Shown one piece after another: positions 16,804 to 24,746 of a stretch of 25,304 nt of DNA. The notes under the pieces were generated by a model. It did no database searches. It was not told where the DNA came from and saw only the letters and a list, made by a program, of their open reading frames with translations. Within the stretch, counting starts at the first letter, position 1; each line of letters opens with the position of its first letter. This DNA comes from an uncultured Bacteroidales bacterium (GTDB lineage Bacteria; Bacteroidota; Bacteroidia; Bacteroidales; UBA932). Made by a program: the position numbers and the translations under genes. The stretch is taken from assembly GCA_945982095.1 (NCBI GenBank), contig CAMFRR010000001.1, positions 1 through 25,304 on the forward strand. Reading direction: 5' to 3'.

Positions 16804-17760
16804 ATGCAAAAGTTACTGGTTTCTCCATCACCGCACATACACGCGGACATTACCACCCGTAAGATAATGCTGGACGTGATAATCGCCCTGCTTCCCGCAA
16901 CTCTGGTTGCCCTGGTGTTTTACGGCTGGTCAGAGCTTATCGTACTGTCGGTGAGTATCCTTTCCTGCGTACTCCTGGAATGGGCCATCACTAAATATCT
17001 CCTGAAACAGCCATCCACCATTTCTGACCTTTCAGCAGTGGTAACAGGCTTGCTGCTGGCTCTCAATGTTCCATCCATCACACCTTGGTGGGTGATGGTA
17101 ATAGGTGCCGTAGTCGCCATAGGCGTAGCTAAGATGAGCTTCGGCGGTCTCGGCCAGAACATATTCAACCCGGCCATTGTGGCACGTGTATTCCTGCTCA
17201 TATCTTTCCCGGCAATAATGACGACTTGGCCTGAGACCAACATAGGCGCCGCGTGGAGCGGACTTGACGCTGTGACAGGTCCTACCTTCCTCGGCCTTGT
17301 TGCTGAAGGCGGCAATTTTGCCGGTGTGAGTGTAGTCGATTCCCTTTTCCAGGGCGGCAGTGCGGGCGAGATTTCCGATATCGCCCTGCTTCTCGGCTTC
17401 GTCTACCTGCTTGTACGCCGTGTCATCAAGCCTTGGATTACCCTTTCAATATGGGCCACTGTACTGGTGTTCGCAGGCATAATGTTCTTTGTGGATCCAT
17501 CAGTTTACCCTAATCCTGTCGTAGCCCTGCTCTCAGGCGGTATCATGTTGGGTTCAATCTTTATGGCCACAGACTATGTGACTTCTCCTATGACCAACAG
17601 GGGAGGCATAATCTTCGGTGTGGGCATAGGTCTGCTGACCATAATCATACGTTACTGGGGCTCATATCCTGAAGGCGTTTCATTTGCAATCCTGCTCATG
17701 AATGCCTGCGTGCCTCTTATCAACAAATTCTGCAAATCAAAGAAATTCGGGAGGGCATAA
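16804..17760 (+). CDS. rnfD: Rnf complex subunit D (integral membrane flavoprotein)
   Basis: The 318-residue protein is highly hydrophobic, with multiple membrane helices. It has the NqrB/RnfD signatures SPSPHIHADITTRKIM near the start and FGGLGQNIFNPAIVARVF in the middle. RnfD normally carries a covalent FMN on a Thr in a D-x-x-(S/T)-G-A-T motif. Here the matching site reads D155-A-V-T-G-P-T161, with Pro in place of the usual Ala. The subunit forms part of the ion-translocating membrane core. It is spaced 1 nt from rnfC and 3 nt from rnfG. Confidence 0.96.
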   Translation: MQKLLVSPSPHIHADITTRKIMLDVIIALLPATLVALVFYGWSELIVLSVSILSCVLLEWAITKYLLKQPSTISDLSAVVTGLLLALNVPSITPWWVMVIGAVVAIGVAKMSFGGLGQNIFNPAIVARVFLLISFPAIMTTWPETNIGAAWSGLDAVTGPTFLGLVAEGGNFAGVSVVDSLFQGGSAGEISDIALLLGFVYLLVRRVIKPWITLSIWATVLVFAGIMFFVDPSVYPNPVVALLSGGIMLGSIFMATDYVTSPMTNRGGIIFGVGIGLLTIIIRYWGSYPEGVSFAILLMNACVPLINKFCKSKKFGRA

Positions 17761-17763
17761 GTT

Positions 17764-18327
17764 ATGGCAGTAAAAAGTTCATTCGTAAATATGGTGGTGG
17801 CTTTAGGCTCCATCACACTTGTGTGCAGCGCCCTGCTCGGCGTTATGCACGAAGTGACAGCATCTCCTATTGAGGCTGCAGCAAAAGCCAAGACCCAGAA
17901 CGCAATCGCAGCCGTGCTCCCTGAGTTTGACTCTTTGAGTGAGCTCAAAACTTGCGAGTATGGTTCATATTACCTCGCCAGCAAGGACGGAGAGCCTGTG
18001 GGCGTAGCCGTAAACAGCAAGTCTTCGGGCTTCGGCGGCAATATCAAGCTCATGGTGGGCTTCCATATGGACGGCCGCATCTGCAATTCTCAGGTTCTTG
18101 AGCATGCAGAGACACCGGGTCTGGGCGCAAAATGTACAGAAGAGTCCTTCGCCGCCCAGTTCAGAGGTTTTGATCCTGCCGTCAAGAAGCTCAGCGTAAG
18201 CAAAGACGGCGGCGACGTAGACGCAATCACGGCATCAACCATCACTTCACGCGCATATTGCGTGGCAGTGGAGAACGCAGTCAAGGTATTCAACACTGTT
18301 GTAAAGGAGGAGTCTAGCAATGAGTAA
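17764..18327 (+). CDS. rnfG: Rnf complex subunit G (periplasmic covalent FMN subunit)
   Basis: The 187-residue protein has one N-terminal membrane anchor (about 10-30) and an FMN-binding domain facing the periplasm. The flavinylation motif is D153-A-I-T-A-S-T159-I-T-S, the form used by ApbE-type flavin transferases, with Thr159 the expected attachment residue. The segment GFGGNIKLMVGF and the TPGLGAKCTEESF region are typical of RnfG/NqrC. No apbE gene is in the window, so flavinylation must rely on one elsewhere. The last 8 nt overlap the start of rnfE. Confidence 0.95.
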   Translation: MAVKSSFVNMVVALGSITLVCSALLGVMHEVTASPIEAAAKAKTQNAIAAVLPEFDSLSELKTCEYGSYYLASKDGEPVGVAVNSKSSGFGGNIKLMVGFHMDGRICNSQVLEHAETPGLGAKCTEESFAAQFRGFDPAVKKLSVSKDGGDVDAITASTITSRAYCVAVENAVKVFNTVVKEESSNE

Positions 18328-18904
18328 ACTTAATCTTATCACCAAGGGTTTCGTCAAAGATAACCCTACCTTCGTGCTGCTGCTGGGCATGTGTCCTACC
18401 CTGGCCACAACCACCTCAGCCATCAATGGTATGAGCATGGGTCTCGCTACCACTTTCGTTCTCATACTGTCCAATATGGCCATTTCAGCCATAGCCCGTT
18501 TCATCCCGGACAAGGTACGCATTCCTTCATACATCGTGGTGATAGCAACCTTTGTTACCCTTCTGCAGTTTGTGATGCAGGCCTATGTCCCATCTGTATA
18601 CGACACCCTCGGCCTGTTCATTCCTCTCATCGTAGTGAACTGTATAGTCCTGGGCCGTGCAGAGGCATTCGCAAACAAGAACAGCGTCTTTGATTCTGCC
18701 CTTGACGGCATAGGCGTGGGCCTCGGATTCACAGTATCCCTTACTGTTCTGGGCCTTGTACGCGAGGCTTTGGGTTCAGGCAGCGCTTTCGGCTGGAAAT
18801 TCATGCCAGGAGACGGCGTACTTGTGTTCGTTCTGGCTCCCGGCGCCTTCCTTGCGCTTGCATACCTGCTTGTACTTTTCCGCAAATTTATCGCTAAACA
18901 GTAA
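18320..18904 (+). CDS. rnfE: Rnf complex subunit E (membrane)
   Basis: The 194-residue integral membrane protein of the RnfE/NqrD family has about six membrane segments. Cys25 (LLGMCPTLA) and Cys108 (VVNCIVLGR) occupy the positions that, in Rnf/NQR structures, pair with cysteines of RnfA to hold an intramembrane [2Fe-2S] cluster. The signature NCIVLGRAEAFA is characteristic of the family. The ATG overlaps the rnfG stop by 8 nt, suggesting coupled translation. rnfA begins 6 nt downstream. Confidence 0.96.
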   Translation: MSKLNLITKGFVKDNPTFVLLLGMCPTLATTTSAINGMSMGLATTFVLILSNMAISAIARFIPDKVRIPSYIVVIATFVTLLQFVMQAYVPSVYDTLGLFIPLIVVNCIVLGRAEAFANKNSVFDSALDGIGVGLGFTVSLTVLGLVREALGSGSAFGWKFMPGDGVLVFVLAPGAFLALAYLLVLFRKFIAKQ

Positions 18905-18910
18905 TAGGCC

Positions 18911-19510
18911 ATGGAGTATATACTGATTATCATTTCAGCAGTATTCGTAAACAATATCCTGCTGTCGCAGTTCCTCGGAATCTGCCCTTTCCTGGGAGTA
19001 TCCAACAAGCTCTCCACCGCCGTCGGCATGAGCGGTGCGGTGTGCTTCGTAATAACCCTTGCCACGCTCGTGACCTATCTCCTGCAGCGCTTCGTGCTTG
19101 ACCCTCTGAACGTGGGCTTCCTCCAGACCATAGCCTTCATCCTGGTGATAGCTGCTCTGGTACAGATGGTGGAGATTGTGCTCAAGAAGATTTCCCCTTC
19201 GCTTTACTCGGCCCTGGGCATATTCCTGCCGCTGATTACCACCAACTGTGCGGTGCTCGGTGTCGCCCTTACAGTGGTTACCAAGGAATTCACCTTCGGC
19301 GGAGAGGCTCATATGCTTAATCTCGGAGAAAGCCTTGTCTACGCTTTTGCCACTTCTCTCGGCTTCGGTCTTGCAATGATACTTTTTGCAGGCCTGCGCG
19401 AGACCCTGGCTCTCAACAATGTGCCTAAGGCTTTCAAGGGAGTGCCTGTAGCACTCATAACCGCTTCCATCCTGGCCATGGCCTTCATGGGATTCAGCGG
19501 TCTCGTATAA
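18911..19510 (+). CDS. rnfA: Rnf complex subunit A (membrane)
   Basis: The 199-residue integral membrane protein of the RnfA/NqrE family has about six helices and inverse topology to RnfE. The expected cluster cysteines are Cys25 (FLGICPFLG) and Cys113 (TTNCAVLG), mirroring Cys25 and Cys108 of RnfE. It is the last gene of the BCDGEA order that I recall for Bacteroidota and clostridial-type clusters (versus ABCDGE in E. coli). With it all six Rnf subunits are present and intact. Whether the complex pumps Na+ or H+ cannot be told from the sequence. Confidence 0.96.
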   Translation: MEYILIIISAVFVNNILLSQFLGICPFLGVSNKLSTAVGMSGAVCFVITLATLVTYLLQRFVLDPLNVGFLQTIAFILVIAALVQMVEIVLKKISPSLYSALGIFLPLITTNCAVLGVALTVVTKEFTFGGEAHMLNLGESLVYAFATSLGFGLAMILFAGLRETLALNNVPKAFKGVPVALITASILAMAFMGFSGLV

Positions 19511-19543
19511 ATACTTGTATAAATCCAAGTAATCAAGCTGCAG

Positions 19544-20227
19544 ATGAAAAGAAGAAACATCATTCTGTTGACCATACTTATAGTGCTGATGTGTGCAGTG
19601 ATAGTGGTGGAATTGATCTACCTCTATCCGCCTGCGCACAATGGGCACTCAGATGTAAATGTGGCGCCTGTCGAGCAAAATGAAGGACAGTCAGCGAAGG
19701 AATCAGCCAAGAACGCTGAACAGACTCAAAGCATAAAAGCTGAAGCACCTGACAGCGGGAAAGCTAAGACCGAGAGTCCAAAAGTGGAAGCTCCCAAGCA
19801 GGAGTCAGAAGCTAAGACCGAAGCCAAACAGGATAAGCTTCGGGAATTCAAGGTGAAGAACTCAGGCACAAACAAAATCAACACTTTGAGACAGAATGCC
19901 GACAATTCTCTCAGCCTTCTGGACCACAATGGAAAAAGTCTGTGGAAGATTGCCTTCCCCGGACCTATTGTGGGCAATGTTGAGCAGATAGACATCTACA
20001 GCAACCTTAAAATACAGTATCTCATTGCAGAGGGCAGCAAACTTCATCTCATTGACCGTCTGGGCCGTGAGGTAAAGAACTTCCCTCTGTCATTGGGCAG
20101 CAAAGCTCTTGGCGGTCCCGAAGCGGTCAAACAGGGCCAGAACAGCTACTGGAGCATAAAGACAGAAAAAGGAACTGTCTATTTTGACCGCAAAAACGTG
20201 AAAATACTAAACCAACTACCTAAATAA
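19544..20227 (+). CDS. Membrane-anchored protein with charged linker and beta-propeller-blade-like domain, function unknown
   Basis: I do not recognise a named family for the whole protein. The 227 residues comprise a basic N-terminus and one membrane segment (about 5-28), a low-complexity K/E/A/P/S/Q linker (about 32-103, with repeated EAKTE and KTES-type pieces), and a C-terminal domain (about 104-227). That domain has HNGKSLWKIAFPGPIVG, then EQIDIYSNLKIQYLIA, then KLHLIDRLGREVKNFP. This pattern resembles one or two blades of large PQQ/WD-like beta-propellers in Bacteroidota surface proteins, where lines such as LYLIDRNG recur. A single blade cannot form a closed propeller, so it may oligomerise or bind a partner. 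It starts 33 nt after rnfA and ends 2 nt before the acyl-CoA synthetase. Topology predicts the domain in the periplasm. Confidence 0.75.
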   Translation: MKRRNIILLTILIVLMCAVIVVELIYLYPPAHNGHSDVNVAPVEQNEGQSAKESAKNAEQTQSIKAEAPDSGKAKTESPKVEAPKQESEAKTEAKQDKLREFKVKNSGTNKINTLRQNADNSLSLLDHNGKSLWKIAFPGPIVGNVEQIDIYSNLKIQYLIAEGSKLHLIDRLGREVKNFPLSLGSKALGGPEAVKQGQNSYWSIKTEKGTVYFDRKNVKILNQLPK

Positions 20228-20229
20228 CA

Positions 20230-21894
20230 ATGGAATATAATTTCGAATCAGTAAACAAGATTTTCGAATCCAGCATCAAGGCCAACTGGAACAATCCGGC
20301 CATCTCCAATTTCAAGGGCGATGGCTATACCTATGGTGAACTTGCTGCAAATATTGAAAAACTCCACATCCTCTTCGAGGAATCAGGGCTCAAAAAGGGC
20401 GACCGCGTGTCTCTCTGCAGCCGCAACCAGGCCAACTGGGTTGTTGCTTTCCTGGCTACCATGACCTACGGCGCAGTACCTGTTCCGATTCTGCATGACT
20501 TCAAGGCTGCAAGCGTACACAACCTCGTGAACCACAGCGAAAGCCGTATTCTCTTTGCCGATGGCCCGGTATGGTCTAATCTCGACCCCGCGCAGATGCC
20601 GGACCTGGACATGATATTCGACATGGATAAGCTTACCCTGCGCAGTGCGGGCAAGGCAAAACTGCTTCAGACAGAGAAAGACATACGCAAGATATTCAAC
20701 AAAAAATTCCCTCAGTTCGGCCCTCAGGACCTGAACTTCTATGAGGACAGTCCTGAAGAGCTTGCAGTAATCAACTATACTTCAGGAACTTCAGGATTCA
20801 GCAAGGGTGTAATGATTCCTTACCGCGCAATATGGAGCAACATAGACTTCGGCCGTCACGTAATGGACTGGCTGGGCCCTCAGCACAACATGATTTCAAT
20901 GCTGCCATGTGCGCATATGTACGGTCTCATGTTCGAGGTGCTCTTTGAGATGACAAAGGGTGTGCACATACACTTCCTAACCCGTGTTCCAAGTCCAAAG
21001 ATTATTCTTGATGCAATGGCCGAAATCAGGCCTGACCTCATTATAGCTGTGCCTCTTATCATTGAGAAGGTTTACAAGAGCAAAGTGCAGCCTATACTGG
21101 GCAAGCCTGCCGTAAACTTCGCCGTTAAATATATACCTTTCTTCAAGAGCTTGCTCTATGGCAAGATACGCAAGGCTCTTACCGAGGCCTTCGGCGGCCG
21201 TTTCTATGAAGTTATCATGGGTGGTGCAGCTTTCAACAAAGAAATAGAACATGTGTTCCACGATATGAAGTTCCGTTTCACCGTGGGCTATGGAATGACC
21301 GAGTGCGCTCCTATCATTACCTATGCCGACTGGAAAGTGGCCCGCGTTGGTTCTTCGGGCGTAGCTGCTCCGAATATGGAGATACGTATAGAATCCCGTG
21401 ACCCTCGCAATGTTCCCGGCGAAATCCAGGTACACGGAGCCAATGTTTTCCAGGGCTATTACAAGGCTCCGGAGGAGACTGCCGAGTGCTTCACTGAGGA
21501 TGGTTGGTTCCGCACAGGAGACATGGGTGTAATAGATGAGGACGGTTTCCTCTTTATCAAGGGCCGCAACAAATGTATGATACTCGGACCAAGCGGACAG
21601 AATATATACCCTGAGGAAATTGAGACTGTTCTGAACAATATTCCTAATGTAATCGATACTCTCGTTGTGGAGGAAAACAACTCGCTCACAGCCCTGGTAT
21701 ATCCTGATTATGCTGCCCTCAAGAAACTGGGAATCAAGAGCCAGGATACGCAGAAACACATTGAGGACCAGGTGCGTCTTGCCAACCGTGACCTTCCTAA
21801 CTACGCCCAGATCAAGAAGGTGGAGCTTATGGAAGACGACTTCGAGCGCACTCCTAAGAAGAGCATCAAACGTTATCTCTACAAGAAACAGTAA
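20230..21894 (+). CDS. AMP-binding long-chain fatty acid-CoA ligase family protein
   Basis: The 554-residue enzyme is of the ANL adenylating superfamily. The phosphate-binding loop YTSGTSGFSKG is at 183-193. GYGMTE (353-358) is the adenylate-binding A5 motif. GWFRTGDMGVIDEDGF followed by FIKGRNK is the A7/A8 hinge region, and the conserved C-terminal lysine lies in TPKKSIKRY. Overall it resembles FadD/FAA-type acyl-CoA synthetases, which activate fatty acids with ATP and CoA. The exact chain length, or an acyl-ACP rather than acyl-CoA product, cannot be decided. There is no signal peptide, so it is cytoplasmic or peripheral to the membrane. It sits in the tight run, 2 nt after the blade-domain gene and 6 nt before dCMP deaminase. 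Confidence 0.9.
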   Translation: MEYNFESVNKIFESSIKANWNNPAISNFKGDGYTYGELAANIEKLHILFEESGLKKGDRVSLCSRNQANWVVAFLATMTYGAVPVPILHDFKAASVHNLVNHSESRILFADGPVWSNLDPAQMPDLDMIFDMDKLTLRSAGKAKLLQTEKDIRKIFNKKFPQFGPQDLNFYEDSPEELAVINYTSGTSGFSKGVMIPYRAIWSNIDFGRHVMDWLGPQHNMISMLPCAHMYGLMFEVLFEMTKGVHIHFLTRVPSPKIILDAMAEIRPDLIIAVPLIIEKVYKSKVQPILGKPAVNFAVKYIPFFKSLLYGKIRKALTEAFGGRFYEVIMGGAAFNKEIEHVFHDMKFRFTVGYGMTECAPIITYADWKVARVGSSGVAAPNMEIRIESRDPRNVPGEIQVHGANVFQGYYKAPEETAECFTEDGWFRTGDMGVIDEDGFLFIKGRNKCMILGPSGQNIYPEEIETVLNNIPNVIDTLVVEENNSLTALVYPDYAALKKLGIKSQDTQKHIEDQVRLANRDLPNYAQIKKVELMEDDFERTPKKSIKRYLYKKQ

Positions 21895-21900
21895 GATATA

Positions 21901-22314
21901 ATGAACAAATTCGATCGCAGCTATCTTGCCATGGCCCGCATATGGGCCTCCAACTCCTACTGCAAACGCCGTCAGGTGGGGGCTCTGATAGTCAAGGACA
22001 AGATGATAATTTCCGACGGCTACAATGGCACACCGTCAGGCTTTGAAAACATATGTGAAGAGGATGGGCACACCAAGCCTTATGTGCTTCACGCTGAAGC
22101 CAATGCCATTACCAAGGTGGCCAAGTCGGGAAACAGCAGTGACGGGGCCACCCTATATGTCACCGCTGCACCCTGCATCGAATGTTCCAAACTCATTATT
22201 CAGGCGGGCATAAAACGTGTAGTGTATGAGGATGAATACAGGCTCGAGGACGGTATCAAGCTCCTCAAAAGAGCAGGAATAGAAGTTGAAAAGCTTGAAA
22301 CAGATGAAGAATAA
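21901..22314 (+). CDS. Deoxycytidylate (dCMP) deaminase
   Basis: The 137-residue zinc enzyme is of the cytidine/deoxycytidylate deaminase fold. Zinc ligands are His64 in HAEANAI (with catalytic Glu66) and Cys92 and Cys95 in PCIECSK. The N-terminal segment with CKRRQVGALIVKD and DGYNGTPSGFEN is typical of dCMP deaminases, which turn dCMP into dUMP for dTTP synthesis. A DNA-uptake-type ComEB label would describe the same family. The 3' end overlaps the S41 protease start by 11 nt; as I recall, this pairing recurs in Bacteroidota. Confidence 0.93.
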   Translation: MNKFDRSYLAMARIWASNSYCKRRQVGALIVKDKMIISDGYNGTPSGFENICEEDGHTKPYVLHAEANAITKVAKSGNSSDGATLYVTAAPCIECSKLIIQAGIKRVVYEDEYRLEDGIKLLKRAGIEVEKLETDEE

Positions 22315-23917
22315 GAAAGCATGGATTATACCCGTCCTGACATTTCTGTTGGGCGCAATGTTGGTGTCGATAGGCGCCAACATTATGTTTAGAAACTATC
22401 TTAAAGGCAGGGCTGCAGGATGGCAGAAGATGAATCTCGTTCTGTCTCAGATCGATGCCAACTATGTGGATGACGTGGATCATGCAGTCGTAACAGATGC
22501 TGCAATTGCAGCGGCCCTGGAGAAACTGGATCCCCATTCGGTATATATGCTCCCAGAACCGCTCAAGGAGGCCGAAGACCAGCTCTCCGGAGGCTTTGAA
22601 GGCATAGGCATTCAGTTCAATGTCCCTAATGATACGGCAGTGGTTCTCAGCGTGATACCCGGAGGCCCGGCTGAAAGGGCAGGCATACTGAGCGGAGACC
22701 GTCTGCTGAAGGCAGATGAAAGGGATATGGCTGGAGTGAAGATGCCGCAGGACACTATGGTAAGGTTGATGAAGGGCCCTAAGGGTACCAAAGTCACCAT
22801 AACAGTGGGCCGTGACGGTGAGAAGATTCCTTTTGAACTTACACGAGACCGCATCCCTGAGCATTGTGTGGATGCAGCCTTTATGTTGAATGACACCACA
22901 GGCTATCTTCGCCTCTCGAAATTCACCAGAACCACCTATGCAGAATGCCTGGAAGCCACAGTAGGCCTCGTGTCTCAGGGCATGACCCATCTGCTTTTCG
23001 ATGTCAGGGACAATACTGGCGGCTATTTCGACCAGGCTTGCAATCTTGCAAACGACTATCTTCCCAATGGTGCAGGGATAGTGTACATGGAAGGCAAACA
23101 CCGCCCACGCAGCGATGTGAAAGCCAATGGACGCGGTCTGTTCCAGAACCTGGGAATCAGCGTATTAATCAACGACGGCAGCGCCTCTGCATCAGAAATA
23201 TTCGCCGGTGCCATACAAGACAACGACAGGGGAGTGATAGTGGGCAGGCGCAGTTTCGGCAAGGGACTCGTGCAGGAACCCATATATTTCAGCGACGGAA
23301 GCGGCGTACGTCTGACCGTAGCCCGATTCCACACCCCTTCGGGCCGTTGCATACAGAAGCCATATTCCGATGACTATGCCTACGATTTCCTGAAGCGTTA
23401 TAAGGACGGTGAGCTGATGTCGGCCGACAGCATAAAGGTTGACAGCACAAAGATATATCGCACCCTCAAGGGTCGTACAGTGTACGGTGGCGGTGGCATA
23501 ATACCTGATGTTTTCGTGCCTATAGACACCACCAAGGCCAACCGTTTCCATATTGAATGCAACAAGAAGGCTCTGGCTGTGCGTTATGCAGGCAAATTCA
23601 TTGACAAGCATCGCAAGGACATCATAATCCTGGAGAAAGTCGAGGAATTGGATACTTATTTCAAGCAATGCGGGTTGGAAAAAGACTTCCTTGCATTTGC
23701 CCGCAGTCAGGGTGTTGTAGCCCGTCCTGGAGAATGGGAAGAAAGCCGTGTCTATCTGCTTCCGCAGATTAAAGGTCTGTGTGCACGTTACAGCAAACTG
23801 GGCGAGACAGCTTATTACCGCTATGTTCTGCCATTGGATGAGACAGTACAGGCTGCAATAAAACACGGACCTGTCCTTGAACTGCCTTCCGATGAGGAAA
23901 GCTTGGATATTGAATGA
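22304..23917 (+). CDS. S41 family C-terminal processing peptidase with PDZ domain
   Basis: The 537-residue protease is anchored by one N-terminal membrane segment (about 6-28), with the rest in the periplasm. A PDZ domain (about 85-180; GFEGIGIQF, then GGPAERAGILSGDRLL) precedes the protease core. The catalytic residues appear intact: Ser295 in GSASASE, Lys320 in FGKGLVQ and Gln324. The extended C-terminal region (about 380-537) is usual for Bacteroidota members. The family trims or degrades envelope proteins at C-terminal tails. The start is ATG 22304 (MKNKKAW), inside the dCMP deaminase gene. A TTG at 22286 is in frame but would add residues with no support. Confidence 0.94.
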   Translation: MKNKKAWIIPVLTFLLGAMLVSIGANIMFRNYLKGRAAGWQKMNLVLSQIDANYVDDVDHAVVTDAAIAAALEKLDPHSVYMLPEPLKEAEDQLSGGFEGIGIQFNVPNDTAVVLSVIPGGPAERAGILSGDRLLKADERDMAGVKMPQDTMVRLMKGPKGTKVTITVGRDGEKIPFELTRDRIPEHCVDAAFMLNDTTGYLRLSKFTRTTYAECLEATVGLVSQGMTHLLFDVRDNTGGYFDQACNLANDYLPNGAGIVYMEGKHRPRSDVKANGRGLFQNLGISVLINDGSASASEIFAGAIQDNDRGVIVGRRSFGKGLVQEPIYFSDGSGVRLTVARFHTPSGRCIQKPYSDDYAYDFLKRYKDGELMSADSIKVDSTKIYRTLKGRTVYGGGGIIPDVFVPIDTTKANRFHIECNKKALAVRYAGKFIDKHRKDIIILEKVEELDTYFKQCGLEKDFLAFARSQGVVARPGEWEESRVYLLPQIKGLCARYSKLGETAYYRYVLPLDETVQAAIKHGPVLELPSDEESLDIE

Positions 23918-24732
23918 TGAACAAGATACTGATATACACTGCAATAACCGGGTCATACGAGGCTTTGAAACAGCCTGCTGTCGTGGATGAAGACTTCGAC
24001 TTCCTCTGCTTCGTTTCCAAAGGAATGAAGAAGGCGGAGTATGATGGAGTGTGGCGCATTGAGGAAATTCCCTATGAATGGGACGACATGACTCTGCTAG
24101 CGCGCAGCCAGAAACTCAATCCCCACACTGTACTGCCTCCTTCTTATGACTTCAGCCTGTGGATTGACGGAAATATAAGCATTCTGGATTCTTCCATATA
24201 TGACATTTGCAGAGACCTTGCAGCCCGCCACATACGTTTTGCCGGCATAAAACATCCATTCCGCGACTGTGTATACGAAGAAATGGAGAGAGTGCTCTGC
24301 GACAGGCGTGAGACTCTGGGCAAACTGCTGCGTCTTGCCACTTTTCTTGTACGCAGGCATTATCCCCGTCATGCAGGCCTGATGGAGACCAATCTCATAT
24401 TCCGCTGCCACGTGGATGATGCTGTGGCAGAATTCGACCGCTGGTGGTGGGAATGCCTGATCAAATATACCAATAGAGACCAGCTGACCCAGGGCTTTGC
24501 TATGATGGACACTCCACAAATGCAGGAACTCATTGACAATGGCCTGGTGTGCAATCTTTTGCCTGAAGGCATGAGTGCACGCAACTTCCCTGGTCTGGCA
24601 TATTCTGTACACAAATCCGGCCCTGAGGAACTGTCGTGGTGGCAGAGAAAGTGCCTATATGGGCTCAACAAGCCTAAAACCTGGATTTTTAGGGCTTATA
24701 TATTTATACTTAAACTTGTCTTTCCGGATTAG
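23914..24732 (+). CDS. DUF616 / TOD1-MUCI70-like glycosyltransferase
   Basis: The 272-residue protein begins KILIYTAITGSYE, followed by DFDFLCFVS and FSLWIDGNISI. These motifs mark the DUF616 (PF04765) group, related to glycosyltransferases and found in bacterial surface polysaccharide clusters and in plants. The WIDGN aspartate sits where nucleotide-sugar metal binding is expected. There is no signal peptide, so it is cytoplasmic. The C-terminus is hydrophobic and basic and may touch the membrane. The ATG overlaps the S41 stop by 4 nt; a second ATG at 23917 is equally possible. Together with the following GT2 gene it may open a surface-glycan gene set that continues past the window. Confidence 0.82.
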   Translation: MMNKILIYTAITGSYEALKQPAVVDEDFDFLCFVSKGMKKAEYDGVWRIEEIPYEWDDMTLLARSQKLNPHTVLPPSYDFSLWIDGNISILDSSIYDICRDLAARHIRFAGIKHPFRDCVYEEMERVLCDRRETLGKLLRLATFLVRRHYPRHAGLMETNLIFRCHVDDAVAEFDRWWWECLIKYTNRDQLTQGFAMMDTPQMQELIDNGLVCNLLPEGMSARNFPGLAYSVHKSGPEELSWWQRKCLYGLNKPKTWIFRAYIFILKLVFPD

Positions 24733-24746
24733 CGCTGTACGAAAAT

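Noticed and set aside
18935..19648. 237-codon minus-strand frame opposite rnfA
   Set aside because: Its composition (many His, Tyr, Gln, Glu) mirrors hydrophobic codons read backwards. rnfA is intact and strongly recognised.
20977..21759. 260-codon minus-strand frame opposite the acyl-CoA ligase
   Set aside because: It is entirely within a gene with all adenylation motifs, and no promoter or family sequence was seen.
22265..23101. 278-codon minus-strand frame opposite the S41 protease
   Set aside because: No recognisable motifs, and it overlaps a complete protease gene with intact catalytic residues.
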